Shown here in pieces: positions 1 through 7,677 of a stretch of DNA of 13,172 nucleotides (its first letter is position 1; every line of letters starts with the position of its first letter). The notes under the pieces are model-generated. The model made no database searches, was not told the origin of the DNA, and was given only the letters and a program-made list of their open reading frames with translations. The translations under genes and the position numbers were made by a program. Origin of the DNA: Blastocatellia bacterium (lineage in GTDB: Bacteria; Acidobacteriota; Blastocatellia; Chloracidobacteriales; JADJPF01); NCBI GenBank assembly GCA_016713405.1, contig JADJPF010000017.1, positions 1 through 13,172 on the forward strand, read 5' to 3'.

Positions 1-1218
1 AAGCACTGTAAATGCTACCTGCAACTAGTAGCGCGTTACCTCTACCATTTTGCAAGCGGTCTTTAGTTTCCATATCAAAGATTATGTCAGCTACAATTTG
101 CTCTAACCTTGATTGTGAGCTTAAAACCTTTTGCATTGTTCCCCATCTCTCTTTTAACTCATTTTTAGCATATTCTGTTAAACCTTTGGTTTTAGCTTCA
201 AACCATTTGTCTATTTTTTCTTTTGAAGTAAGGTTTTTGCTCAATGTTGCGGGCTTCATAACGTAAATCTAATATGACTTTATCCTTTACTGCTTCATTA
301 AATTTGTAGGTGTGAATGTATTTTCCAAAAACTTCTATACTTTTTTGTTTATCTTGTTTAAGTAAAGGCGTTCCTGTAAAACCAATAAATAGTGCATTTG
401 GTAAAATTTTTTTCATCGCTTCGTAGCTTGGCCCGATTGCGTTCTATGACATTTCATCTACAAAAACATAAATGTCCCCTTAGCCTTAAAATTCTCAAAT
501 AAATCTGGGTTAATCTCGTTAATGTAGCCATCATAGTCAGCTTCTGTTTTATTGCCAAATTTATGAATTAATGAGCAAAGTAGCCAATCAGCCGTTAAAT
601 TTAGTTTTTCCATCAAATCTCTACCTGTTTGTGCGATAAATTTCTTCATCTATTCCTAAAAAATTTTCTCAATTTGTTTATCTAGCTCTTCTCTGTCTGT
701 AATAATTAGCACACGGGCATTTTTAATATTTTCACGAATCCATTTTGTTAACCAAACCATTGTTAAGCTTTTTCCACTGCCTTGAGTGTGCCAGATTATT
801 CCACCTTCCCTTTGTTTAAGGCTCTTTTGACCAAGCTTTTACCCCCAAAATATTGATGTGGACGACAAAGCTTTTTAATACCTCGATCAAAACTAAGTCT
901 ATTAATATTTCTAAAATCGTTGTTTATTACAACTTGCTTAAGATGGTTATCTAAAGTCTTTTCGCTACTATCATCATCTTCTTCTTTCCAAGCTAAATAG
1001 TTTCTTCCTTTAGTTTCAACCGTACCATAACGCAAACCTTCTGTATCATTACCAGCCATAATCAATTGTATGGTTGAAAAGAATTGTTTAATAAATTTTT
1101 CCTCTTGGTTATCAAGGTTTTGTCTTATACCTTCAGACACAGAAACAGTCGTTACGTTTAAGTTCTAGCACGCCTAGCGCAATCCCATTAACATAAAGCA
1201 CAATATCAGGACGCTTTT
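1..1218 (-). pseudogene. hsdR: Type I restriction enzyme R subunit (HsdR), truncated at both ends, frameshifted
   Basis: HsdR is the ATP-dependent translocase and endonuclease subunit of a type I restriction complex. Joining the minus-strand frames gives a continuous HsdR-like protein. The PD-(D/E)XK nuclease core lies at about 1154-1213 (RPDIVLYVNG...LELKR: Asp codon 1205-1207, Glu-x-Lys at 1157-1165). It is followed by SEGIRQNLDNQ and by TIQLIMAGND, which is typical of this family. Helicase motif I (TQGSGKS) is at 767-787. Motif II reads VDECH at 446-461 with one extra base at 452. Motif III (FIGFTGTPL) is near 365. The last in-frame piece, ending ALLVAGSIYSA, runs off the left edge. Frameshifts lie near 1150, 823, 658, 620, 478, 452, 432 and 245. 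The ~658 one fits loss of a T from a T run. About 100 or more N-terminal residues before the nuclease core are absent because the sequence joins hsdM directly. The family assignment is very secure. Whether the frameshifts are real or sequencing errors cannot be decided here. Confidence 0.9.
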
Positions 1219-2280
1219 CCATAAAACAGATTTGCAGGCAGTCCAATAATGCCTTTAATATAGCCTTTGCGAATAATATTTTGACGGATTTGAGCCTCTA
1301 CATTACCTCGAAACAGTACACCATGAGGTAAAATAATTGCTCCTTTACCTTTGCTTTTTATCGAGCGAATTAAATGTAGTAAAAAAGCATAATCACCGTT
1401 TTTATCTGGTGGTATCCCATCTTCAAAACGCTTATAAATATCTTCTTTAGGATCAAGTCCACTGCCCCAAGCTTTGCTAGAAAATGGCGGATTAGCAACC
1501 GCAAAGTCAAAAGTTTTTAAATTCCCATCAACTATAAAAGCAGGTGATGATAGGGTATTAGCTTGTTGAATTTCTGCTGTTTCGTTGTTATGCAAGATCA
1601 TATTCATTTTAGCAAGCGCAGCAGTTGCATTATCCATCTCTTGACCATAAATAGTAACTCCTTGTTCTGTTTCGTCCGCAGCTTTAATTAACAAAGAGCC
1701 GCTACCACAAGTTGGGTCATAAATTGTCTGGGTTTGGACTGCTTTGCTTATTCCAATAACCTTTGCCATCACACGGGAAACTTCTGCTGGGGTGTAGAAT
1801 TGGCCTTTGCTCTTGCCCGATTCAGTAGCAAAATGTCGCATAAGGTATTCATAGGCATCACCTAAAATATCATCTCCCTCGGCACGGTTGCGGCTAAAGT
1901 CAAGACTTGGGTTTTCAAAAATACCAACTAGTTTTGAAAGCCTGTCCTGCATTTCTTTACCTTTGCCAAGCTTATCTTCATTATTAAAATCAGCTACGTC
2001 AATAACACCTTTAAGATCATTAGCTTCAGCCAATTTGCTGATAATCTTATTCATTTTGTCGCCAATGTCTTTAGTACCTTTAAGTACAACCATATCCTTA
2101 AAGCTACCGCCTTCAGGGATTTCAATTAAAAAATCAGGATCGCTAGTAAATTTATCTGATACATATTTGATAAATAATAGGATTAATACGTAATCTTTAT
2201 ATTGGGAAGCATCCATGCCGCCGCGCGTTCGTCGCAACTTTTCCAGAGCGAGCTATATAATTCACTTTTTTGATAGCCAT
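1206..2280 (-). CDS. hsdM: Type I restriction-modification methyltransferase subunit (HsdM), C-terminus missing
   Basis: HsdM is the N6-adenine methyltransferase subunit that modifies DNA with HsdS and supports restriction with HsdR. The open frame from 2237 gives 343 residues. It starts with the conserved RGGMDASQYKDYVL region, has FYTP at residues 147-150, the SAM-binding motif DPTCGSGS at 174-181 and the catalytic NPPF at 249-252. The real start is probably ATG at 2278-2280. That codon opens MAIKK, and the family's SELYSSLWKSCDE follows only if one A is restored to the A6 run near 2268 and one base near 2229. No clear Shine-Dalgarno is visible. The protein breaks off after GLPANLFYG, where family members normally continue for another ~150 residues, and the sequence goes straight into HsdR. 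No hsdS is present. The domain call is secure; function is doubtful because of the truncation. Confidence 0.9.
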
Positions 2281-2411
2281 ATTTAGTTTAACAAATGAAT
2301 TTTAGAGTTGAGTTTTTAGAGAAAACTTTGATAAAACAGGCAAGTATAATCAAGCTATACGAAAATATCTAGTAGCTATAAGCATTTGAGCTACCGCCAT
2401 AAATAAGAATA

Positions 2412-2427
2412 GCTGCTTAGTAGCAGC
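2412..2427. repeat. Short perfect hairpin between hsdM and the coiled-coil gene
   Basis: GCTGCT (2412-2417) and AGCAGC (2422-2427) form a 6 bp stem with a 4 nt loop. It lies in the 206 bp gap between the coiled-coil gene and hsdM. A second weak inverted repeat, GTAGCT/AGCTAC, is at 2372-2377 and 2389-2394. Neither is followed by a good T-run on the minus strand, so a terminator is possible but unproven. I see no gene in the rest of the gap. Confidence 0.35.
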
Positions 2428-2486
2428 CATTGTTTAGCTATAATAATTAGGGTTAGGTTAGATAAAATTAGATAATTTGCGTAAGC

Positions 2487-2971
2487 TTAACTTGCTTTAA
2501 GCTTTGTTTCTATTTGCTCCACTCTGTCTTCAAGATCATATGATCTACTGCTACATCACCAATATCTTTATTAAATATTGATAGCCGCCTATCAATATTT
2601 CTAATTTCTCTCTTAACTAGCTTAAATTCTTCTAGCATTTCTACCCTAAGATTATTTACCTCTGTTTTGATCATTTCAGTAAACTTAACTTCTTGTTGAG
2701 CTAAAGCTTGTTCAAATTTAATTTCTTGTTGAGCTAGGGCATCTTTTAATGTTTGTTCAAATTCTGCTTTTTGTTGAGTTAAAGCATCTCTAAGTATTTC
2801 AGCAAAAGCATTTAGCAAATTAGCATTGGTTTGTTTAGATTGTGCATCTACTTTAGTTTCAACAGTTTCTAAACGATTATCCATAGATTTTATTTTAGCT
2901 ACCATTTTATTTAGGGTTTGGGTTTCGGTTTCGTCTTCTTCTGGTAATAGTGCATCATTTTCGTTACTCAT
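2487..2971 (-). CDS. Small coiled-coil protein of unknown function
   Basis: I do not recognise a named family. The ATG at 2969-2971 has a good Shine-Dalgarno (AAGGAG on the minus strand, 5 nt away). The acidic N-terminus (MSNENDALLPEEDETETQ) leads into a long, Gln/Lys/Glu-rich amphipathic stretch that should form a coiled coil. It contains a degenerate tandem repeat, DALTQQKAEFEQ / DALAQQEIKFEQ / ALAQQEVKFTE, at about residues 62-101. There is no signal peptide or membrane segment. The uninterrupted frame stops at 2510 after LKTEWSK. Restoring one base near 2526 gives LKDRVEQIETKLKAS and a stop at 2487, a more natural coiled-coil ending, so I extended it. It lies 23 bp downstream of the DUF1016 nuclease gene, which implies co-expression. 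A decayed copy of its 5' end at about 8131-8150 sits beside a decayed copy of the same upstream gene end, so the pair behaves as a unit. An accessory or scaffold partner of the nuclease is inference only. Confidence 0.75.
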
Positions 2972-2976
2972 AAAAT

Positions 2977-2982
2977 CTCCTT
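2977..2982 (-). promoter_or_regulatory. Ribosome binding site of the coiled-coil gene
   Basis: AAGGAG on the minus strand ends 5 nt before the ATG at 2971. It sits in the 23 bp gap after the stop of the upstream nuclease gene and fixes the start. Confidence 0.75.
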
Positions 2983-3052
2983 GGTTTTTATTTTTTAGCT
3001 AATACGTTCTTCTTGCAAGTTAGGTTGTTGAGATTCTTGGTAAAAGTCGTCA

Positions 3053-3095
3053 AGTGCTAAAGCTGCGCGTCTAGCTATCTCAAGGTTAGCATTAA
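3053..3095 (-). repeat. Copy A of a 43 bp repeat shared with the integrase 3' end
   Basis: Identical at 38 of 43 positions to 4439-4481, in the same orientation. Here it encodes NANLEIARRAALAL near the C-terminus of the DUF1016 protein. The protein similarity continues past the nucleotide core (ALD-D/E-F). Confidence 0.85.
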
Positions 3096-4024
3096 GTTCG
3101 CTTTGTACAATTGAAAACTCTTTATTCTCTAGTTTTTGTACTTTTATCTGCTAATTTCTCAATGATCACTTGCTCCTCACAGCCATTGCTTTAACTGTTC
3201 TTCAGAGGGTAGTTTTATTAAATATTGAGAAACAAAAGATGTTTGTCTAAGCCTGCCGTAGCATAATGAGCTTCCTCTGCATCTTTTTCAGCACAAAGTA
3301 TTATTCCTATAGGCGGATTTTCTTCAGGATAAGCCACCTGATCTTTAAGATAGTTTAAGTAGAAGTTCATTTGCCCAGCATCTTGATGGCTAAAGGTTCC
3401 TAACTTTAAGTCTATAGCTATCAAACAATGTAACTTGCGATGGTAAAAAAGTAAGTCTAAAAAATAATGTTGTCCAGCTACAGTAATTCGATATTGCCTA
3501 TCCATAAAGCAAAAATCACGTCCTAATTCATGAAGAAACTCTTGAAGGTGGTCAATTAAGGCTTGCTCAAGCTGTGATTCTGAATAAGCCACTTGTTTTT
3601 CTAATCCTATAAATTCCAAAACATAAGGATCCCGTAAAATAGTTTTTGGGCTATCTAATAATTGGCCTTCTTTTTGCCAATGCTATTACAGCATCTTTGT
3701 CTTTAGATAGTCCTACTCGCTCATAAAGCATACTGTTCATTTGCCTTTTTTAGCTCACGTAAAGACCACTGACTTTTCATTGATTCTAATTCGTAAAAAG
3801 CTCTTTTGAGTGCATCATTATTCGACAAAGTTCTAGTAAGTGTGACCAAGACAAAGAGCTAAAAGTTGTTGATAGTACTTTTCGTTTTGCCAAGGAAGAT
3901 AAGTATTTTTTTATTTGACGTTTTTCTACAGAAGGAAATTGAAATACTTTTAATATTACCACCAGAAGACATTTCTTCTAGGTTATTGTCTTCTAATAAA
4001 GGCAGTGTTTCTAGTAAATTACCA

Positions 4025-4051
4025 AATAGGTCAGACAGTGTCTGACCTATT
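4025..4051. repeat. Perfect 27 bp palindrome inside the DUF1016 gene
   Basis: Two 13 bp arms (4025-4037 and 4039-4051) are exactly complementary around a single base at 4038. The core reads AGGTCAGACA G TGTCTGACCT. It is read in frame as part of RIGQTLSDLFG, in a linker between conserved blocks of the N-terminal domain. Such a long perfect palindrome in coding DNA suggests an inserted palindromic unit or a protein-binding site. Confidence 0.85.
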
Positions 4052-4380
4052 CGTGGCAATGGGTATACTAAAGCAACTTCTCTAAAGTATTTTAGGTTCG
4101 TAACAGAAAAACCTTTATGGCCGCTTTTAGAAAGATCATCTGACAACTTTTTCAGTAATTGTTCTCCATAAACAGCGCGATCTTCGCCATTTTGTTCATA
4201 TTCAAAAATATAAGCTCCTACTAACCAGTTTCTTAGCGTTAGCAATTGGTTAACATTTTTAGCTACTGTGCGTTGAGCTATATCATCAATTTGAGATATT
4301 TTTTCAACTATAAGGTCATAATTCATAAATAATTTTTTGATGTTAATTAGTTATTCTTCAAATTAATAAAATACATAAAT

Positions 4381-5509
4381 TTAGTTAATAAGTTCTTCTA
4401 CTAGTTTAGTTCCCTCTGACTGTCGTTGAAACTCATCTAATGCTAATGCTGCGCGTCTAACTGTCTCAAGGTTGGCATTAACATAACGATAAGTTGTAGA
4501 TGGTTGACTATGGCCTAAAACCCGTCCAACTTCAGAAATAGGAATATGTTTACTTACAAGCCTAGTTGCAGCAGTATGGCGTAAATCGTGAAAACGTACA
4601 TCTGACAAGCCTGCATCTTTCCTTGCTCCATCAAATGATCTCTTAACATTGTCTGTGATGCCAAAAACCAAAGCATTTTTATCACCAACAGAAGATTGAT
4701 AAAGTGACCATAGTTCTTTTTCTAAACGTGTTGTCATAGCCACTTGACGAGTTTGCATAGTTTTTGTGTTAAAAGCTTCTACGGTGATAACTTTCTCATC
4801 AAAGTCTATATTGCGCCATCTTAGGCTTAAAATTTCACCTTGTCGCATTCCCGTATCAAGCGCACAAATAATTATGGGTTTTAGGTGTGTGCGTCTTCCT
4901 ACACAAGCATTAAGTAAGCGTGCTTCTTCTTCTCTAGTTAAGATTCTTTCGCATTTTCGCTCATCGGCTTTGCTAATAAGTGACTTTCCTATTGAAAATG
5001 GACTACGCAAAATCCAGCCTTCTTGATGGGCAATATTTAACATTCGGCGTAATAGTTCAAGTTCCCGATTAACACTAGCAATTGAGCGTTTAGCACCTGT
5101 TTGTTTAGGTGTGTCTAGCCGCTTTAGCTTATAAGTTAGTATATCTGTGTGAGTAATTTCTTTAATTCGTTTGTTGCCAAAGTATTCAATTAATGGTGGC
5201 AAAAAAGCTTTAGTATGGACTACTGAGCGCAACCCAGCAACTTTACGACCATCAACATATTTTGCAGGTATTAAGTATTTTTCAGAGTAAAATTTAGCTA
5301 AGTCATCAAATATCATTCTATCTTTTAGAATAGCTTGACCACCATGATCAAGTTCATTAACTAGGCGTTTAAGTAATTCGCTAGCTTCTGAGTAGCTTTC
5401 TGACAAGACTTTTTGTCATGTTTTTGCCTTGTTCATCAGTAAAAGTTATCCTAACTTGCCATCTATTTTATCTAATTTTTTTAACAGAGCCTTTTACAGG
5501 TCGTTCCAT
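4381..5509 (-). CDS. Tyrosine recombinase / phage-type integrase
   Basis: Site-specific recombinase that inserts and excises the island. The open frame from a TTG at 5406 gives 341 residues with all catalytic positions: Arg188 (TGMRQGEIL), Lys215, His273 and Arg276 (HDLRHT), His299 (LGHS) and nucleophile Tyr308 (TTYRYVN). Residues ~30-130 form the SAM-like core-binding domain. I place the true start at ATG 5507-5509, with an AGGTGA Shine-Dalgarno just upstream. That start encodes MERPVKGSVKKIR, then KNRWQVRITFTDEQGK, which looks like an arm-site-binding domain. Two frameshifts (near 5470 and 5410) separate it from the main frame. The gene reads away from the partial tRNA-Arg 200 bp upstream, the usual layout of tRNA-targeting integrases. 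The following nuclease gene starts 54 bp after the stop. The C-terminal tail RRAALALDEF recurs in that gene. Confidence 0.95.
4439..4481 (-). repeat. Copy B of the 43 bp repeat, at the integrase 3' end
   Basis: Encodes NANLETVRRAALAL, directly after the catalytic Tyr segment. It matches 3053-3095 at 38 of 43 positions. This is probably the original location, since a helical tail of this kind is normal in integrases. Confidence 0.85.
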
Positions 5510-5512
5510 AAA

Positions 5513-5518
5513 TCACCT
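5513..5518 (-). promoter_or_regulatory. Ribosome binding site supporting the upstream integrase start
   Basis: AGGTGA on the minus strand, with AGG 6 nt before the ATG at 5509. It supports a start at 5509 rather than the TTG at 5406, which lacks a comparable site. Confidence 0.55.
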
Positions 5519-5565
5519 ATCTTCTTGTAACTTATTGAATATAAATAAAGTGTTGTATTTGAAAA

Positions 5566-5587
5566 ATTCCACTTTCGATTCCACTTT
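5566..5587. repeat. Direct repeat between the integrase and the tRNA fragment (possible integrase arm sites)
   Basis: ATTCCACTTT occurs at 5566-5575 and 5578-5587, a period of 12 bp. It lies between the integrase start and the tRNA-derived core, where arm-type binding sites are expected. The binding role is inference. Confidence 0.5.
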
Positions 5588-5683
5588 GAGGTGTTACAGA
5601 GCGATATTAGCATAAACATAATGAAACATACAAATACTATTAACTCATTTATTATCAAAGGATTAGTAACATTTTAGAAACTT

Positions 5684-5700
5684 GGTGAAAAAGGGTGAAA
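5684..5700. repeat. Direct repeat GGTGAAA next to the tRNA-derived core
   Basis: GGTGAAA at 5684-5690 and again at 5694-5700, 10 bp apart and so on the same DNA face. It ends 7 bp before the tRNA-like sequence. It could be an integrase or excisionase site; no experiment supports this. Confidence 0.4.
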
Positions 5701-5707
5701 CAAGGCG

Positions 5708-5756
5708 TTTTTGGCTACGAACCAAAAGGTCGCAGGTTCGAATCCTGCCGGGGGCA
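5708..5756 (+). tRNA. 3' half of tRNA-Arg(ACG): island attachment-site scar
   Basis: The sequence contains an anticodon arm (TTTGG, loop CTACGAA, CCAAA) with anticodon ACG at 5717-5719. The T arm follows: GCAGG 5732-5736, loop TTCGAAT 5737-5743, CCTGC 5744-5748. Then come the 3' acceptor strand CGGGGGC (5749-5755) and discriminator A5756. The next bases are TCA, so CCA is not encoded. The 5' half is missing: no GCCCCCG acceptor strand and no D arm occur upstream, where the sequence is instead A-rich repeats. This is the usual remnant when an integrase inserts into a tRNA 3' end. The displaced 3' end keeps the chromosomal terminator, and the intact gene is rebuilt at the other end of the island. 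Confidence 0.85.
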
Positions 5757-5777
5757 TCAATAGAATCAATGAGTTAC

Positions 5778-5801
5778 AGCCACTAATTAAGTGGCTTTTT
5801 T
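5778..5801 (+). terminator. Rho-independent terminator after the tRNA-Arg fragment
   Basis: AGCCAC (5778-5783) pairs with GTGGCT (5791-5796) around a 7 nt loop, followed by six T (5796-5801). It starts 22 bp after the tRNA 3' end. It is probably the original terminator of the disrupted tRNA gene, which marks this side as host chromosome. Confidence 0.8.
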
Positions 5802-5876
5802 AGTTTATACTTCTATTCATACCACATTTAACAATTAATCAAAAAATGCTTAATTACCTAATAGATTAGTCTGTGG

Positions 5877-5891
5877 CTTTAGTTACTAAAG
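5877..5891. repeat. Small hairpin in the 5802-6015 gap
   Basis: CTTTAG / CTAAAG with a 3 nt loop. The remainder of this 214 bp AT-rich gap shows no gene; its end carries the ribosome binding site of the next gene. Confidence 0.3.
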
Positions 5892-6001
5892 TATAGAACA
5901 AAAGCTTTTCATTTTACCCAACTTGGAAATATAATCTCAGCTTTACTTGAAAAACAGCCTAATTATTAGCCTTATCACATTCTAATTAAACTTAAGTATC
6001 T

Positions 6002-6006
6002 AGGAG
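6002..6006 (+). promoter_or_regulatory. Ribosome binding site of the type ISP fragment
   Basis: AGGAG lies 9 nt before the ATG at 6016, indicating that this truncated gene still has its native start. Confidence 0.6.
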
Positions 6007-6015
6007 TATAACTTA

Positions 6016-6332
6016 ATGCGAGTACTGGACTTAAAAGCTAGTCATAAGCCTATTAAAACTTATTATGAAGCATTAAAGCAGTTTGAAAAACTAGGTGTAA
6101 GTCTTATGAAGGTGCTGTAAAAACAGCTTTTCAAAGTTTATTAGAGGCTTGTGGACAGAAGTTTCACTGGACATTGGTTGCTGAAAAGAAAATCCAAATT
6201 TCGCAAACAAAAAAGAATATTTTTGTTGATGGGGCTTTAATTGACGATTTCAACTTAATTTATGGTTATTGGGAAGCAAAAGACAGCCAAGACGACTTAG
6301 AAAAAGAAATAAGAAAAAAGTTCTTTCTGTAA
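6016..6332 (+). pseudogene. N-terminal fragment of a type ISP restriction-modification enzyme
   Basis: Type ISP enzymes are single proteins of about 1,500 residues combining nuclease, helicase, methyltransferase and target recognition. Only about the first 105 residues remain. The start MRVLDLKASHKPIKTYYEAL is characteristic. After a frameshift near 6105 (restoring THEGAVK-like sequence) it continues with AVKTAFQSLLEACGQKFHWT and KNIFVDGALIDDFNL, then GYWEAKDSQDDLEKEIRKK. The PD-(D/E)XK nuclease residues are the Asp of VDGALID and the Glu-x-Lys of YWEAKD. The reading frame then ends at a TAA (6330-6332), only 12 bp before the stop codon of the convergent transposase. The gene was therefore probably cut by an insertion sequence. 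No downstream part is recognisable in the window. Confidence 0.8.
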
Positions 6333-6344
6333 AAAATCCTGTGG

Positions 6345-7660
6345 TTAAGCAGCAATAGAAGGAAGATTCCAAAGAGAATCCCACTCACCATTAAGCTCAA
6401 CGACCTTTAAAATAGCCAAAGATTTAGAACCAGAAGAACACCAAGACATAGATTTGTCTTTCTGGCGTTTGCCAATAACCTGATCAACGCCCTTTTCCAT
6501 ACGACCAGAGCCAATAGGCTTAGAAGCCTGCTTGCGACGCTCATAGTCAATAATTTCAGCCTTGTGCTTAAGAAGATAAGAAATCAACTCTTCTAATTTT
6601 ATAGAGTTTCTAGCCTTAACTTCATTGCGAAGATAAAAAATTACTTCACTAATGTGACCTTTCCACAATAAGGGAAAAATAAAATTCAGATGATGGAGTT
6701 TTTCTTCTTTATTGCGTCCAATCATAGAAAAAAGCTCATAAACCTTCTTCTCAAGATGATACCAATCTAAGATTATAGTAATTGTTGTGCCAAAAATTAG
6801 CTGCAAACTATTACGAATGCTCTTTGCCCCATCTGTTATTGCCACTATAGGTAAGGCAGATCTGCGCCTTGAATACTCAATCATTAGCTCACTTTTTTAC
6901 TACTTCTTCTAAACTTACTAATTCATTTGCTTTTTATCAGTTCCTGCTATTAGGTAACGATATAAGCCATCTTTTGCTCTAACATTACTATATCTGTATT
7001 GACTCTAGTTTTTTGCTCAACTTCTTTGCCATCTCGTTTGGCTTTTTGTTCTTTAACTATAATCCCATCATCAAATATCAACACTTCTTCTGCTTTTGCA
7101 TCATAAATATTTACTCGTGTTTCTATTTTTGGCATTTTTCCTTTCTTTAATCTTTGAGTAACTATCTGTTGTTGGGCTTGGCTTATCTCTTCTGCTTTTG
7201 CTTTTACCATTAACCATATCCCTTGATCGCTTAACAACTTTTTGTCCTGTGTTTCTTTTGATTAATTTTTCTACTTCTTCATAACTCAAGCGATTACTAT
7301 AATATGCCGCGTATTCTGCCAATCCATCACTTACGTATCCATTCTTGCATTGCCCTGTTATGCTTAAGTAATCTTCTCCGTTATCAAACCTTTGTACCTT
7401 GAACTTAAATTTTCCATCGTAGGGTTTTGATTTCTATTTCACTTGTTCCATTTACTTTTAATTCGCTTTTTTTTACTTCTTGCTCTTGTGCCTCTATCAT
7501 TAACTCTTGTTCTATTTTTGGCAAACTGCTTCTTTTGAATTTTTCCACTGCTGCCTCTATTTCTAACAAACTTCCTTGCCCTACTTCCAACTCATACTCT
7601 TGCATTTCCCCCTATTTGCTTGCCTTCTTTATTTTCTAGCATTATTTTCATCTTTGCCAT
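6345..7660 (-). pseudogene. ISKra4-like transposase, frameshifted
   Basis: DDE-type transposase spread over several minus-strand frames. The start is ATG 7658-7660 (MAKMKIMLENKEGK), 7 nt after a perfect AGGAGG. The N-terminal part has KIEQELMIEAQEQEVKKSEL, then AEYAAYYSNRLSYEEVEKLI and LSDQGIWLMVKAKAEEI. The central part has RVNIYDAKAEEVLIFDDG. The catalytic C-terminal part (6345-6884) has VAITDGAKSIRNSL, ILDWYHLEKKVYELF, IDYERRKQASKPIGSGRMEK, GVDQVIGKRQKDKSMSW and GSKSLAILKVVELN, which I recognise as ISKra4-like. Frameshifts lie near 7605, 7400, 7215 and 6945-6900. The stop is at 6345. It converges on the type ISP fragment. Family level is confident; the exact IS is not identified. Confidence 0.8.
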
Positions 7661-7667
7661 TTTTCAT

Positions 7668-7673
7668 CCTCCT
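7668..7673 (-). promoter_or_regulatory. Ribosome binding site of the transposase
   Basis: Perfect AGGAGG on the minus strand, 7 nt before ATG 7660. It fixes the transposase start. Confidence 0.8.
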
Positions 7674-7677
7674 GAGT

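Larger units (their letters stand above)
2995..4326 (-). pseudogene. DUF1016/YhcG-family PD-(D/E)XK nuclease, frameshifted, with integrase-like C-terminal tail
   Basis: Stitched minus-strand frames give a DUF1016 (YhcG-like) protein of about 440 residues. This family is often found in or beside type I restriction loci, with a poorly defined defence or recombination role. The N-terminal domain starts at ATG 4326 (MNYDLIVEKISQ) and includes WLVGAYIFEYEQNG and the SWSH motif near 3850. QMNSMLYERVGLSKDK follows near 3735. The nuclease domain (3218-3619) carries a catalytic Asp in YFLDLLFYHRKL (codon 3455-3457) and the D-x-K pair in AIDLKLG (3404-3412). The C-terminus continues as QYLIKLPSEEQLKQWL, then EEQVIIEKLADK, and ends LQEERIS with a stop at 2995-2997. 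Frameshifts lie near 3910, 3830, 3750, 3680, 3235, 3180 and 3145. The last ~30 residues (NANLEIARRAALALDDF...) resemble the integrase C-terminus encoded at 4381-4481, not normal DUF1016 sequence. The gene lies 54 bp downstream of the integrase. Family call secure. Confidence 0.85.
6333..7677 (-). mobile_element. ISKra4-family insertion sequence, approximate extent
   Basis: Inferred from the transposase and from the abrupt end of the type ISP gene at about 6320-6332. The right limit is set where a separate inverted-repeat element starts (7678). I could not find convincing terminal inverted repeats or a target duplication, so both ends are approximate. Confidence 0.4.

Noticed and set aside
1888..2193. 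Plus-strand open frame opposite hsdM, and similar ones at 12-266, 4766-5026 and 7427-7639
   Set aside because: They are antisense shadows of well-supported genes, with low-complexity Ser/Leu-rich translations.
2448..2466. Telomere-like TTAGGG/TTAGG run
   Set aside because: Only about two imperfect units in an AT-rich gap; not a repeat array.
5671..5707. Possibility that the tRNA-Arg is complete with a damaged 5' half
   Set aside because: No acceptor 5' strand complementary to CGGGGGC and no D-arm sequence upstream; indels alone cannot explain it.
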